A DNA stretch of 64,000 nucleotides from assembly GCF_014489575.1 (NCBI RefSeq), contig NZ_CP060789.1, forward strand, positions 744,001 through 808,000, written 5' to 3'. Shown here in pieces: positions 18,944-30,911 of the stretch; the stretch's first letter is position 1, and every line of letters starts with the position of its first letter. The notes under the pieces were generated by a model. It did not search any database and was not told the origin of the DNA. It saw only the letters and a list, made by a program, of their open reading frames with translations. This DNA is from Tessaracoccus defluvii. Its GTDB lineage: Bacteria; Actinomycetota; Actinomycetes; Propionibacteriales; Propionibacteriaceae. Made by a program: the position numbers and the translations under genes.

Positions 18944-19858
18944 ATGGCCGTCGTGACCACCCGTCAGCTGCTCGAGAGCGGCGTCCACTTCGGGCACCAG
19001 ACCCGCCGCTGGAACCCCAAGATGAAGCGGTTCATCTTCGCCGAGCGCAACGGCATCTACATCATCGATCTTCAGCTGTCGCTGGGCTACATCGACAAGG
19101 CGTACCACTTCGTGAAGTCGACCGTCGCCCGCGGCGGTCAGATCCTGTTCGTCGGCACCAAGAAGCAGGCCCAGGAGGCCATCGCCGAGCAGGCCACCCG
19201 CGTCGGTATGCCCTACGTGAACCAGCGCTGGCTGGGCGGCATGCTCACCAACTTCCACACCGTCGCCAAGCGGATCCAGCGCCTCAAGGAGCTTGAGGGC
19301 ATGGATCTGACCGACGTGGCCAACTCCGGCCTCACCAAGAAGGAGCTCCTGCAGCTCGATCGCGAGAAGATCAAGCTCGACAAGACCCTCGGTGGCATCC
19401 GTGACATGGTCCGCACGCCGCAGGCCGTGTGGATCGTCGACACCAAGAAGGAGCACCTCGCCGTCGACGAGGCCCGCAAGCTGCACATCCCCGTGGTCGG
19501 CATCCTCGACACGAACTGCGACCCCGACGAGGTCGACTACGCCGTTCCGGGCAACGACGACGCCATCCGCTCCGTCGCGCTGCTGACCCGCATCATCGCC
19601 GACGCCGTGGCCGAGGGCCTGATCGAGCGCTCCTCCGGTCGTACCGGTGAAGAGGCCGTCGCCGAGCCCATGCCCGACTGGGAGCGTGAGCTGCTCGGTG
19701 CCGAGGCTCCTGCCGCTGAGGCTGTCGAGGCCCCGGCTGTCGAGGCTGTCGAGGCTCCTGCCGCTGAGGCCGTCGAGGCTCCCGCCGCCGAGGCCGTAGA
19801 AGCTCCCGCCGCCGAGGCCGTCGAGGCCCCGGCCGTCGAGTCGACCGAAGCCAACTGA
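18944..19858 (+). CDS. rpsB: 30S ribosomal protein S2
   Basis: Core small-subunit protein. The first 245 residues match S2: [36 protein letters not shown] and a late PGNDDAIRS. The protein has 304 residues because of a low-complexity tail: six in-frame copies of an 8-residue [12 protein letters not shown] unit (24-nt DNA repeats, 19703-19846). The tail is acidic and likely disordered. The ribosome site GAAAGGAAC precedes the ATG. tsf follows 30 nt downstream, the universal order. Confidence 0.97.
   Translation: MAVVTTRQLLESGVHFGHQTRRWNPKMKRFIFAERNGIYIIDLQLSLGYIDKAYHFVKSTVARGGQILFVGTKKQAQEAIAEQATRVGMPYVNQRWLGGMLTNFHTVAKRIQRLKELEGMDLTDVANSGLTKKELLQLDREKIKLDKTLGGIRDMVRTPQAVWIVDTKKEHLAVDEARKLHIPVVGILDTNCDPDEVDYAVPGNDDAIRSVALLTRIIADAVAEGLIERSSGRTGEEAVAEPMPDWERELLGAEAPAAEAVEAPAVEAVEAPAAEAVEAPAAEAVEAPAAEAVEAPAVESTEAN
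19703..19846 (+). repeat. six 24-nt tandem repeats in rpsB
   Basis: Near-identical 24-nt units encode EAPAAEAV or EAPAVEAV. They preserve the frame and differ mostly at third codon positions, so the peptide repeat is maintained. Confidence 0.85.
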
Positions 19859-19888
19859 TTCACCCACCACGGAAAGATCTGAGGACAC

Positions 19889-20698
19889 ATGGCAATCACC
19901 GCCGCTGATGTGAAGAAGCTCCGCGACGCGACCGGCGCGGGCATGATGGACGCCAAGAGGGCCCTCACCGAGGCCGAGGGCGACTTCGACAAGGCCGTGG
20001 AGCTGCTGCGCATCTCCGGGCTGGCCAAGGCGGCCAAGCGGGCCGACCGTGAGGCCACCAACGGCATCGTCGCAGGCCGCGACGGCGCCCTGGTGCAGTT
20101 CGCCGCCGAGACCGACTTCGTCGCGAAGAACGCCGAGTTCGTCGGCCTCGCCGACGAGATCCTCGGCGCGGTTCTCACCTCGGGAGCCACCGACGTCGCC
20201 TCCGCGAACGAGGCCGCCCTGGCCTCGGGCGCGAAGGTCGTCGACGCCGTTGCCGAGCTCGGCGCCAAGATCGGCGAGAACCTGTCGGTCGCCGCGGTCG
20301 CCAACTTCGAGGGCGCCTCGCACCTGTACCTCCACCGTCGTGCCGCCGACCTCCCGCCGCAGGTGGGTGTGCTCGTCGAGTACGAGGGCTCCGAGACGCT
20401 GGCCCACCAGGTTGCGCTGCAGGTCGCGGCGATGTCGCCCCAATGGGTCAACCGCGAGGATGTCCCGGCCGACCTCGTCGAGAACGAGCGTCGCATCGCC
20501 GAGGCCACCGCGCGCGAGGAGGGCAAGCCCGAGGGCGCCCTGCCGCGCATCGTCGAGGGTCGCGTGGGCGGCTACTACAAGGACGTCGTCCTCGTCGAGC
20601 AGGCTGCGGTCTGGGAGGACAAGAAGTCCGTCGGTGACGCCCTCAAGGAAGGCGACACCAGGATCGTGCGCTTTGTGCGGTTCGCCGTCGGCGCCTGA
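19889..20698 (+). CDS. tsf: elongation factor Ts
   Basis: Guanine nucleotide exchange factor for EF-Tu. Its 269 residues match actinobacterial EF-Ts. An N-terminal UBA-like helix set VKKLRDATGAGMMDAKRAL and the EF-Tu contact motif TDFVAKN are present. GAGGA lies 4 nt before the ATG. A strong hairpin follows the stop. Confidence 0.96.
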   Translation: MAITAADVKKLRDATGAGMMDAKRALTEAEGDFDKAVELLRISGLAKAAKRADREATNGIVAGRDGALVQFAAETDFVAKNAEFVGLADEILGAVLTSGATDVASANEAALASGAKVVDAVAELGAKIGENLSVAAVANFEGASHLYLHRRAADLPPQVGVLVEYEGSETLAHQVALQVAAMSPQWVNREDVPADLVENERRIAEATAREEGKPEGALPRIVEGRVGGYYKDVVLVEQAAVWEDKKSVGDALKEGDTRIVRFVRFAVGA

Positions 20699-20726
20699 GC
20701 ACACGACGACGCAGTGAAGTAGAGTG

Positions 20727-20758
20727 ACGTGCGCCGCGACTTCGGTCGCGGCGCACGT
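20727..20758 (+). terminator. perfect 14-bp hairpin after tsf
   Basis: ACGTGCGCCGCGAC, loop TTCG, then the exact complement. The UUCG tetraloop and GC stem fit a high-GC terminator or attenuator; there is no T tract. Confidence 0.65.
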
Positions 20759-20799
20759 GGCATGTCCGCCCCACGAGAGACGATCCTCAGGAGGAACCA

Positions 20800-21509
20800 G
20801 TGGCGTATCAGCGGGTGTTGTTGAAACTCTCCGGGGAAGTGTTCGGGGAGGAAAGCTCGGGGTGGACCCGGCGGTCCTGTCCTCCATCGCCGCCGAGGTG
20901 GCCGACGTGGTGCGTGGCGGCACGCAGGTCGCAGTGGTCGTGGGCGGAGGCAACTACTTCCGCGGTGCGGAGCTCTCCAGGAGCGGCATCGACCGTGACC
21001 GCGCCGACTACATGGGCATGCTCGGCACCGTGATGAACAGCATCGCGCTGCAGGATTTCTGCGAGAAGGCCGGCATCAAGACGCGGGTGCAGTCCGCGAT
21101 CAACATGGCCCAGATCGCCGAGCCCTACATCCCGCGTCGCGCTGAGCGCCACCTGGAGAAGGGGCGGCTGGTCATCTTCGGCGCAGGCTCGGGCATGCCG
21201 TACTTCTCCACCGACACGGTCGCGGCGCAGCGCGCCCTCGAGATCGGGGCCCAGGTGCTGCTCATGGGCAAGCAGGGCGTCGACGGCGTCTACGACAAGG
21301 ACCCGAACGTCCACGCGGACGCCACGAAGTTCGTCCGACTCACACACGACGAGTTCCTGCAGAAGGACCTGAAGGTCGCCGACGCCACGGCCATCTCGCT
21401 GGCGCGCGACAACAAGCTGAACATCGTCTTCTTCAATCTCTCGGAACCTGGGAACATCGCGCGCGCCGTCGCCGGCGAGGCGATCGGCACCCAGGTCTCC
21501 GCCAACTGA
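20800..21509 (+). CDS. pyrH: uridylate kinase (frame broken at 20845-20848)
   Basis: Bacterial UMP kinase (UMP to UDP, amino acid kinase fold), normally essential. The start [16 protein letters not shown] is in one frame; the remainder ([52 protein letters not shown]) is in another. Adding one G to the GGGG at 20845-20848 gives the family-typical [13 protein letters not shown] and a 236-residue protein. AGGAGG precedes the GTG start. Since the gene is indispensable in most bacteria, the break is almost certainly an assembly error. frr follows 28 nt downstream. Confidence 0.93.
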
Positions 21510-21537
21510 CCGAGCCTGACAACCCAAGGAGCACTCC

Positions 21538-22095
21538 ATGATCGCCGACATCCAGAAGGACGCCTCTACCCGGATGCAGTCCGCGGTCGACCACGCCCGC
21601 GAGGACCTGGCCACCATCCGCACCGGGCGCGCGCACCCCGCGATGTTCAACCGGATCAATGCCGACTACTACGGCGCGCCGACCCCGCTGCAGCAGCTCG
21701 CGCAGTTCACGTCGCCGGATCCCCGCTCGATGCTGATCACGCCCTTCGACCGGAGCGCCATCGGCGCCATCGAGAAGGCCATCCGCGAGTCGGACCTGGG
21801 CGTGAACCCCAGCAACGACGGGAACGCCGTCCGGATCGTCATGCCGCAGCTCACCGAGGAGCGCCGCAAGGAGTACAAGAAGATGGCCAAGGGCAAGGCG
21901 GAGGACGCGCGCGTCGCCGTCCGCAACGTCCGGCGCAGCGCCATGGATCAGCTCAAGAAGCTCGAGAAGGACGGCGAGATCAGCGAAGATGACCTCGCCC
22001 GCGCCGAAAAGAGCCTCGACGCCACCACCAAGAAGTTCGTCGACAGCGTCGACGAGCTGCTGAAGAACAAGGACGCGGAGCTCTCCGAGATCTGA
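21538..22095 (+). CDS. frr: ribosome recycling factor
   Basis: Splits post-termination ribosomes with EF-G. Its 185 residues are standard; it shows IRTGRAHPAMFNRI, the PLQQLA segment and the helical domain QLTEERRKEYKKMAKGKAED. The stop overlaps the cdsA start (TGATG). Confidence 0.97.
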   Translation: MIADIQKDASTRMQSAVDHAREDLATIRTGRAHPAMFNRINADYYGAPTPLQQLAQFTSPDPRSMLITPFDRSAIGAIEKAIRESDLGVNPSNDGNAVRIVMPQLTEERRKEYKKMAKGKAEDARVAVRNVRRSAMDQLKKLEKDGEISEDDLARAEKSLDATTKKFVDSVDELLKNKDAELSEI

Positions 22096-22955
22096 TGAAC
22101 ACCCCAGCCGACACCCAGCGCACCTCGAAGGCGGGCCGGAACCTCCCGGCCGCCATCGGGGTGGGTGTCGCCCTGTTCGTCGTCACGGCCGTCGGGCTGA
22201 TCTGGTTGCCGTGGCTCTTCGCGGCCATGATGGCGCTGGGCCTCGTGCTCAGCACCGTCGAGGTCCACCGCGCCCTGCTGCGGAAGGGGATGCGGGCCGA
22301 GATCGTCCCCATCGCCGTCGGCACAGGCGTCAGCGTGCTGGGCGGCTTCGCCGTCAGCCGGTTCGACGTCTACGTCACGCCCATCGTGTTCGTGGTGTCC
22401 TGCCTCGGTGCCACGATGCTGGCCGTGCTCACCTCGCGCCTCCGCCGCGGTGTGGAGGGCTTCCTCCTCGACGCCGCCGCCAGCGCCCTGATCATCGCCT
22501 ACATCCCGCTGCTCGGCGTGTTCGTGCCGCTCATGATGGCGGCGCCGCTGGGCACCATGCGCGTGCTGGTCGTGATCATCTGCGTGATCCTCGCCGACAC
22601 GGGCGCCTACGCCACCGGCGTGCTCTTCGGCCGACACAAGATGGCGCCCTCGATCAGCCCCGCCAAGACGTGGGAGGGGTTCGCCGGTGCCGTCGTCTTC
22701 TCCATGGTCGGCGGCGCGATCGCCGTGCCTCTCCTGCTGGGCGCCGACTGGTGGGTCGGCCTGATCCTCGGCGCGCTGCTCTGCCCGGCCGCCACCCTCG
22801 GCGATCTCGTCGAGTCGCTCATCAAGCGGGACGCCGGCATCAAGGACATGTCCAACTTCCTCCCCGGCCACGGCGGCGTCATGGACCGGCTGGACTCGAT
22901 GCTCGTCGCCGTCCCCGTCGGCTGGCTCGTCCTGCACCTCGCCCTCGGCGGCTGA
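22095..22955 (+). CDS. cdsA: phosphatidate cytidylyltransferase
   Basis: Membrane enzyme making CDP-diacylglycerol from phosphatidate and CTP, the branch point of phospholipid synthesis. It has 286 residues with about eight hydrophobic segments. The CDS signature is clear near the C-terminus: SISPAKTWEGFAGA and DLVESLIKRDAGIKDMSNFL, ending LPGHGGVMDRLDS. It is translationally coupled to frr by a 1-nt overlap. Confidence 0.96.
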   Translation: MNTPADTQRTSKAGRNLPAAIGVGVALFVVTAVGLIWLPWLFAAMMALGLVLSTVEVHRALLRKGMRAEIVPIAVGTGVSVLGGFAVSRFDVYVTPIVFVVSCLGATMLAVLTSRLRRGVEGFLLDAAASALIIAYIPLLGVFVPLMMAAPLGTMRVLVVIICVILADTGAYATGVLFGRHKMAPSISPAKTWEGFAGAVVFSMVGGAIAVPLLLGADWWVGLILGALLCPAATLGDLVESLIKRDAGIKDMSNFLPGHGGVMDRLDSMLVAVPVGWLVLHLALGG

Positions 22956-22982
22956 CAACCCAACCCGGAAAGCTCTCTTCTC

Positions 22983-24110
22983 ATGACCGGCACCCTGCTC
23001 CCACTCGTCTTCGAGGCACCCCGCCGCGGCAAGCCGCCGCAGCACTGGTTCGACCTCGACAAGGAGGCCAGGGCCGAGGCGATCGCGAAGCTCGGCCTGC
23101 CGCGCTTCCGCGCCGACCAGATCAACCGGCACGTCTTCGACAGGCTCGAGGACGACGCCGCCGGCTTCACCGACCTTCCCGCCGGGCTCCGCGAGGAACT
23201 GGGCGAGCAGCTGTTCCCGAGGCTGCTGGAGCAGGTCACCCAGCGGCACACGGACGACGGCGGCACCGTCAAGACACTGTGGAAGCTGCACGACGGCTCG
23301 CTGCTCGAGTCGGTGCTGATGCGTTACCCGAACCGGACGACCCTGTGCATCTCCTCGCAGGCCGGCTGCGGCATGGCCTGCCCGTTCTGCGCAACCGGCC
23401 AGGGCGGCCTGAAGCGGAACCTGTCGCAGGCCGAGATCACGGCGCAGGTGCTCGCCGCAGACCAGCAGATCGCCTCGGGCGTCGTGCCCGGCGCCACGGG
23501 GCGCCTCAACAACATCGTCTTCATGGGCATGGGCGAGCCGATGGCCAACTACAAGGCCGTCATGGGCTCGATCCGCACGTTCGTCGAGCCTGGCCCGGCC
23601 GGTTTCGGGATGAGCGCCCGCAACATCACCGTCTCCACGGTTGGCCTGGTCCCGCAGATCGCGAAGCTGACGGAGGAGGGCCTCCCTCTCACGCTGGCCG
23701 TGTCGCTGCACGCCCCTGATGACGAACTGCGCGACGAGATCGTCCCGATCAACAACCGCTGGAAGGTCGACGAGGTCGTCGACGCCGCGTGGGAGTATGC
23801 GCGGCGCACCAAGCGGCGGGTCTCCATCGAGTACGCCATGATGCGCGACATCAACGACCAGGTCGAGCGGGCCGAGCTGCTGGCCCGGGTGCTGAAGCGC
23901 CGCGGCGACTGGGGCTGGGTGCACGTGAACCTCATCCCGCTGAACCCGACGCCTGGCTCCAAGTGGACGGCGTCGCGCAAGGCCGACGAGCGGGCGTTCA
24001 TCGAGACGCTGGAGCGGCGTGGCGTGCCCGTGACTCTCCGCGACACGCGTGGCCAGGAGATCGACGGCGCCTGCGGCCAGCTCGCGGCATCCGTTTCGCA
24101 GGAGGCGTGA
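22983..24110 (+). CDS. rlmN: dual-specificity 23S rRNA/tRNA methyltransferase RlmN
   Basis: Radical SAM enzyme that adds C2-methyl to A2503 of 23S rRNA and A37 of some tRNAs. Its 375 residues include the 4Fe-4S motif CGMACPFC near residue 130, GMGEPMANY, and a catalytic Cys near the C-terminus in EIDGACGQL. The N-terminal accessory domain ([11 protein letters not shown]) binds RNA. A GGAAAG ribosome site precedes the ATG. It is commonly placed after cdsA in actinobacteria, as here. Confidence 0.95.
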   Translation: MTGTLLPLVFEAPRRGKPPQHWFDLDKEARAEAIAKLGLPRFRADQINRHVFDRLEDDAAGFTDLPAGLREELGEQLFPRLLEQVTQRHTDDGGTVKTLWKLHDGSLLESVLMRYPNRTTLCISSQAGCGMACPFCATGQGGLKRNLSQAEITAQVLAADQQIASGVVPGATGRLNNIVFMGMGEPMANYKAVMGSIRTFVEPGPAGFGMSARNITVSTVGLVPQIAKLTEEGLPLTLAVSLHAPDDELRDEIVPINNRWKVDEVVDAAWEYARRTKRRVSIEYAMMRDINDQVERAELLARVLKRRGDWGWVHVNLIPLNPTPGSKWTASRKADERAFIETLERRGVPVTLRDTRGQEIDGACGQLAASVSQEA

Positions 24111-24157
24111 GCGGGTCCAGCGACTGGTCGCGGCGGGAGCCGGGTGGGCGGCACGGC

Positions 24158-25531
<1,374 letters not shown>

Positions 25532-25544
25532 TCCTCACCGGAAT

Positions 25545-25574
25545 GACGACGGCGGGCTCCGGCCCGCCGTCGTC
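25545..25574. terminator. bidirectional terminator between gdhA and the APH-like gene
   Basis: GACGACGGCGGGC, loop TCCG, exact complement, then GTCGTTT. It sits between two convergent genes. Confidence 0.75.
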
Positions 25575-25600
25575 GTCGTTTCCGAGCGGCTGACCGCGGG

Positions 25601-26317
25601 TCAGCTGGTCGGGGCGTCGCCCCACAGCGCGCGGTACTGGGCGATCCGCTCCGGGTCCGGCGCGATGCCGTAGGCGTCCCAGAAGGCCTGCTCGTGTCCC
25701 GGGCCGAAGTTCCATTCCAGCGACCACGATGCGATGGCCAGGTCGGCCCACCGGTCGGCGACACCCAGCGACCCGAGGTCCACGTGGCCGACGAAGGAGC
25801 CGTCGTCGCCGACGATGGTGTTGGGCGCGCAGGCGTCCCCGTGGGCGATGACCAGCAGGTCGATGTCGTCCACGTCGCCGACCCAGTCGACGGCGCCGAA
25901 CATGGAGATCGAGGGGTCGAGGGAGTGGAGACGGGCCAGCCCCTCGCCGATGGCAGCGGCCGCCCGGTCGGGCTCGGCCTTCCACCGGTCGGAGACGGCG
26001 GACGTGCCGGTCAGGGCGCCTGTCACCAGCAGCCACTCGCCGTCGCCCTCCTCGAAGTCGAACACGCGGGGCGACGGGTGCCTGCCGGACAGCCAGCTCA
26101 TCCGCTCGGCCTCCGGCTCGAGGTCCACGGGGCTCCACTTGGCGAACAGGTCGCCGGTGCCGTCGGCAACCAGCCGCGCGGTCACCCCTCCGAGCTCGTT
26201 GCGCCACACCAGTTCGGCCACGTCGCGGCCGCGGCGGGCGGCCCAGTCGGTGATCAGCGGGGGACGGGGGTGCCGGGTGGGGAGAGGAAGCCAGAGCCAT
26301 GCCCCCGATCGTGGCAC
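25601..26317 (-). CDS. APH-family phosphotransferase
   Basis: Protein of 238 residues with the aminoglycoside phosphotransferase/choline kinase fold. Catalytic loop VIAHGDACAPNTIV (His-Gly-Asp ... Asn) and the metal-binding Asp of GHVDLGSLGVADRWADLA are both intact, as in APH(3')-type enzymes. It is a lone gene, divergent from dxr, with no mobile-element context and base composition like its neighbours, so it is more likely a resident kinase than an acquired resistance gene; the substrate is unknown. The GTG start at 26317 has no clear ribosome site, and an alternative start a few codons inward is possible. Confidence 0.75.
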   Translation of the reverse strand: MPRSGAWLWLPLPTRHPRPPLITDWAARRGRDVAELVWRNELGGVTARLVADGTGDLFAKWSPVDLEPEAERMSWLSGRHPSPRVFDFEEGDGEWLLVTGALTGTSAVSDRWKAEPDRAAAAIGEGLARLHSLDPSISMFGAVDWVGDVDDIDLLVIAHGDACAPNTIVGDDGSFVGHVDLGSLGVADRWADLAIASWSLEWNFGPGHEQAFWDAYGIAPDPERIAQYRALWGDAPTS

Positions 26318-26348
26318 ACGCGCCCAACCGGTGCCTGCGCCTACGGCC

Positions 26349-26354
26349 TAGACT
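26349..26354 (+). promoter_or_regulatory. -10 box for dxr (leaderless)
   Basis: TAGACT ends 6 nt before the GTG at 26361. Confidence 0.55.
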
Positions 26355-26360
26355 TGCCCG

Positions 26361-27563
26361 GTGCGCACCATTGTCCTGCTCGGCTCCACCGGATCCATCG
26401 GCACTCAGACCCTCGACGTCGTCTCGACCCGCAGGGACCGGTTCCGCGTCCTGGGGCTCGCGGCCTCCGGCTCCAACCTGGAGACCCTGGCGGCCCAGAT
26501 CGTCGAGTTCGCGCCAGAAGTCGTCGCCCTGGCCCGCCCGAGCGCGGCGAACGAGCTGCAGCGGCTGCTGTATGCGGCCGGCGACGAGCGCGGCTGGAAC
26601 GACGGCGAGTTCCCGATGCCGAAGCTGCTGCTCGGCCCCGACGCGGCCACCCGGCTCGCCGGGATGGCCTGCGACGTCGTCGTCAATGCGGTGACCGGCG
26701 CGGCCGGCCTGCTGCCGACGCTGGCGGCGCTCGAGGCCGGCACCACGCTGGCCCTGGCCAACAAGGAGTCGCTGGTCATCGGCGGCAGGCTCGTCGCCGA
26801 CGCGGCGGCGCCCGGCCAGATCGTCGCCGTCGACTCCGAGCACTCCGCCTTCGCCCAGGCCCTGCGGGCGGGCCGTGCCGACGAGGTGCGTCGCCTCATC
26901 CTGACGGCGAGCGGCGGCCCGTTCCGCGGCCGCAGCCGCGCCGAGCTGGTCGACGTCACACCCGACCAGGCGATGGCGCACCCCACCTGGGACATGGGCC
27001 GCGTGATCACCATCAACTCCTCGACGCTGGTCAACAAGGGGCTCGAACTGCTCGAGGCGGGCCTGCTGTACGGCGTCGACCTCGACGACATCGTCGTCAC
27101 CGTGCACCCGCAGTCGATCGTGCATTCGATGGTCGAGTTCCACGACGGCTCCACCATGGCCCAGGCCTCGCCGCCGGACATGCGCCTCCCGATCGGCATC
27201 GCCCTCACCTGGCCGGAGCGGCTCGCCGACGCGGCCCGCCCGTGTGACTGGACGACGCCGGCCGCCTGGACCTTCGCCCCGCTCGACGACGACGCCTTCC
27301 CCGCGGTGCGCCTCGCCCGCCGGGCCGGCCACGCGGGAGGCTCCGCGCCCGCCGTCTACAACGCCGCGAACGAGGCCTGCGTCGACGCGTTCTGCGCCGG
27401 TGAGATCGGCTTCCTCGACATCTGCGACATCATCGCGGCCTGCCTCGACGAACACCTCGCGGACGGCCACCTCCCCGACGACGACCTCACCGTCGACGGC
27501 GTCCTCGCGGCCGACGCCTGGGCCAGGGGCCGCGCCGCCGAGCTGGCGGGGGCCCGCGCATGA
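26361..27563 (+). CDS. dxr: 1-deoxy-D-xylulose 5-phosphate reductoisomerase
   Basis: Second step of the MEP isoprenoid pathway: DXP to 2-C-methylerythritol 4-phosphate, NADPH-dependent. Its 400 residues include NADPH motif [16 protein letters not shown] at the start, [12 protein letters not shown], metal/substrate motif [11 protein letters not shown], and [18 protein letters not shown]. The GTG start is fixed by the -10 box 6 nt upstream. It overlaps the site-2 protease by ATGA; ispG follows that, giving the typical actinobacterial dxr-rseP-ispG trio. Confidence 0.96.
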
Positions 27564-28843
27564 CCGTCGTCGTGACCGTGCTGCTGGCGGTCCTCTTCTT
27601 CGCGCTGATCATGGTGTCGATCGCGCTGCACGAGGTCGGCCACCTGGTGCCGGGCAAGCTGTTCGGCATCAAGGTCACGCAGTACTTCGTCGGCTTCGGG
27701 AAGACGCTGTGGTCGACGACGAAGCGCGGCACCGAGTACGGCGTCAAGGCCTTCCCGCTCGGCGGCTACGTCCGGCTCGTCGGCATGTACCCGCCGGTGA
27801 AGCCCGGCAGGAAGGACACCCGGCTCAACCGGATGGCCGACCAGGCCAGGGCGTTCGAGTGGGAGGACATCACGCCGGCCGACGACGGCCACCTGTTCTA
27901 CCAGAAGAAGACGTGGCAGAAGATCGTCGTGATGCTCGGCGGCCCCACCATGAACCTGCTGCTGGCCTTCCTGATCTTCCTCGGCATCAACCTGTTCCAC
28001 GGCACGTACCAGTCGACCCTGATCGTGGCAGGCGTCTCCGAGTGCGTCGTGCGGGCCGACCGGGAGGACCTGACCTGCACCGACGCCGACCCGCTGACCC
28101 CGGCCGGCGAGGCCGGCGTCGAGGTGGGGGACCGGCTCGTCTCCTTCAACGGCGTCGCGCTCACCGACTGGGTGCAGATGGGCGACCTGATCCGGGCCAA
28201 CCGCGACGGCGCCGCCACGATCGTCGTCGAGCGCGACGGGCAGGAGCTGACCCTGCCGACCGTCAACACGGCGCTGAACTTCGTCCCCGACCGGCTCGAC
28301 CCGAGCCGCTACGTCGAGGCCGGCTTCCTCGGCGTCTCGCCGACCACCGAGCTGGTGCGCGGCGGTGTCGGCGCCACCGTCGACCAGATGTGGACGATGA
28401 CGCAGCAGTCCGCCGTCGCGCTGGCCAGCTTCCCGGTGCGGGTCTGGAACGTCGCCGCGGACCTCGTTACCGGCCAGCCTCGCGACATCAACTCGCCCCT
28501 GTCGATCGTCGGCGCCTCCCGGGTCGCCGGCGAGATCGGGGCCTCCGACGACATCCCCGCAGGCGACAAGGTCGCCACCTGGCTGTCGCTGCTGGGCTCG
28601 GTCAATCTGTTCGTGGGGCTGCTCAACCTGGTGCCGCTGCTGCCGTTGGACGGCGGCCACATCGCCGGGGCACTGTTCGAGTGGCTGCGCAGGCAGGTGG
28701 CCCGCCTGCGGGGACGCGCCGACCCCGGCCCCGTCGACACGGCCCGCGGGCTGCCCCTGACCTATCTGGTCGGCGGCTTCCTTCTGATCGGCGGTGTGGT
28801 GCTGATCCTGGCCGACATCATCAGCCCCATCCAGCTCCTCTGA
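27560..28843 (+). CDS. rseP: RseP/Rip1-like site-2 protease (M50)
   Basis: Intramembrane metalloprotease of 427 residues that cleaves membrane-bound regulators such as anti-sigma factors, or remnant signal peptides. The first transmembrane helix carries the zinc motif HEVGH (24-28); [14 protein letters not shown], a single PDZ domain (about 165-240) and the second metal site [13 protein letters not shown] follow, with a final helix. The start is in an ATGA overlap with dxr. The coupling to isoprenoid genes is conserved in actinobacteria, although the activities are unrelated. Confidence 0.94.
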
Positions 28844-28877
28844 GCCCGTCGGTTGGGGCCGATTCCCGGCGCGGTAC

Positions 28878-28883
28878 TAATCT
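28878..28883 (+). promoter_or_regulatory. -10 box for ispG (leaderless)
   Basis: TAATCT ends 7 nt before the ATG at 28891, so ispG can be expressed apart from dxr-rseP. Confidence 0.55.
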
Positions 28884-28890
28884 TGGGGGC

Positions 28891-30033
<1,143 letters not shown>

Positions 30034-30043
30034 GCTGCTCCGC

Positions 30044-30880
30044 ATGACATCGAGGCTGCGGACCCTGGGTGCCGCAGACCGGGACGCGGCGCTGTCCTTC
30101 CTGGCCAAGCGGCCGGTCGAGAACCTTTTTCTCACGTCCAAGGTCGGCGCCTACGGCATCGACAGACGCCGGCTCGGCGTCGTCCACGCGTTCGAGCGGG
30201 ACGGCGAGATCACGTCGCTCCTCCTCGACGGCGGCACCGTCTTCGTCGCCGGCTTCGACCCTGACGCGCTCCCGGCGTTCGTCGCGGAGCTCGGCCCGCT
30301 GCGTCGCTGCACCTCGATCCTCGGCCCGGCCATCTCGGTGCTCGGCCTGTTCGTCGGGCTGTCGGAGCGCTGGCCGGGGGCCTGGGGGAGCATCTCCAAC
30401 GTGCGGCGCCGCCAGCCGCTGATGGTGCTGGACGCGCCGCCCGCCGTCGAGCCGGACCCGCGGGTGCGACTGTTGACGCACTCGGACTTCCCCAGCTACC
30501 TCGAAGCCTCCGTGAGCATGTACACCGACGAGATCGGCAGTTCCCCGTTCAAGTACGGCCCCGGCTACGACAGGTTCGTGACCGAGCGGCTGCGGCAGCG
30601 CGACGCTTACGGCATCGTCGACGATGACGGCCGGGTGATCTTCAAGGCCGACCTCGGCCCGAAGCACGGCAACCAGGCCCAGCTGCAGGGCGTCTGGGTC
30701 GCCCCCGATCTGCGGGGACGGGGGTTGAGCGTCCCGGCGCTGGCCGGCATGCTGCGGTTGGCGATGGAGCGCTACCCGGTGATCAGCCTGTACGTCAACG
30801 ACTTCAACGCCCCGGCCATCGCGTCCTACGAGCGGCTCGGTTTTGTCGAGGTCGGGGCCCTGGCCACCGTCCACTACTGA
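30044..30880 (+). CDS. GNAT acetyltransferase with N-terminal DUF4081
   Basis: Protein of 278 residues. The N-terminal half (RPVENLFLTSKVGAYG ... SILGPAISVLGLF) matches the DUF4081 domain seen in actinobacterial GNAT proteins. The C-terminal half is a GNAT fold with the acetyl-CoA loop QLQGVWVAPDLRGRGLS and the closing NDFNAPAIASYERLGF. The substrate is unknown; the family is conserved beside ispG and proS in many actinobacteria, suggesting a housekeeping protein-modification role (inference). Confidence 0.83.
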   Translation: MTSRLRTLGAADRDAALSFLAKRPVENLFLTSKVGAYGIDRRRLGVVHAFERDGEITSLLLDGGTVFVAGFDPDALPAFVAELGPLRRCTSILGPAISVLGLFVGLSERWPGAWGSISNVRRRQPLMVLDAPPAVEPDPRVRLLTHSDFPSYLEASVSMYTDEIGSSPFKYGPGYDRFVTERLRQRDAYGIVDDDGRVIFKADLGPKHGNQAQLQGVWVAPDLRGRGLSVPALAGMLRLAMERYPVISLYVNDFNAPAIASYERLGFVEVGALATVHY

Positions 30881-30899
30881 GGTTCCGGGGCGTCGGCGC

Positions 30900-30905
30900 T
30901 AGAGT
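30900..30905 (+). promoter_or_regulatory. -10 box for proS (leaderless)
   Basis: TAGAGT ends 6 nt before the GTG at 30912. Confidence 0.55.
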
Positions 30906-30911
30906 TGCCCC

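Noticed and set aside
18395..20953. 852-codon minus-strand open frame opposite rpsB-tsf that joins the LytM gene start
   Set aside because: Only its last part (from 18655) is a real coding region, with a signal peptide; the rest is antisense to ribosomal genes.
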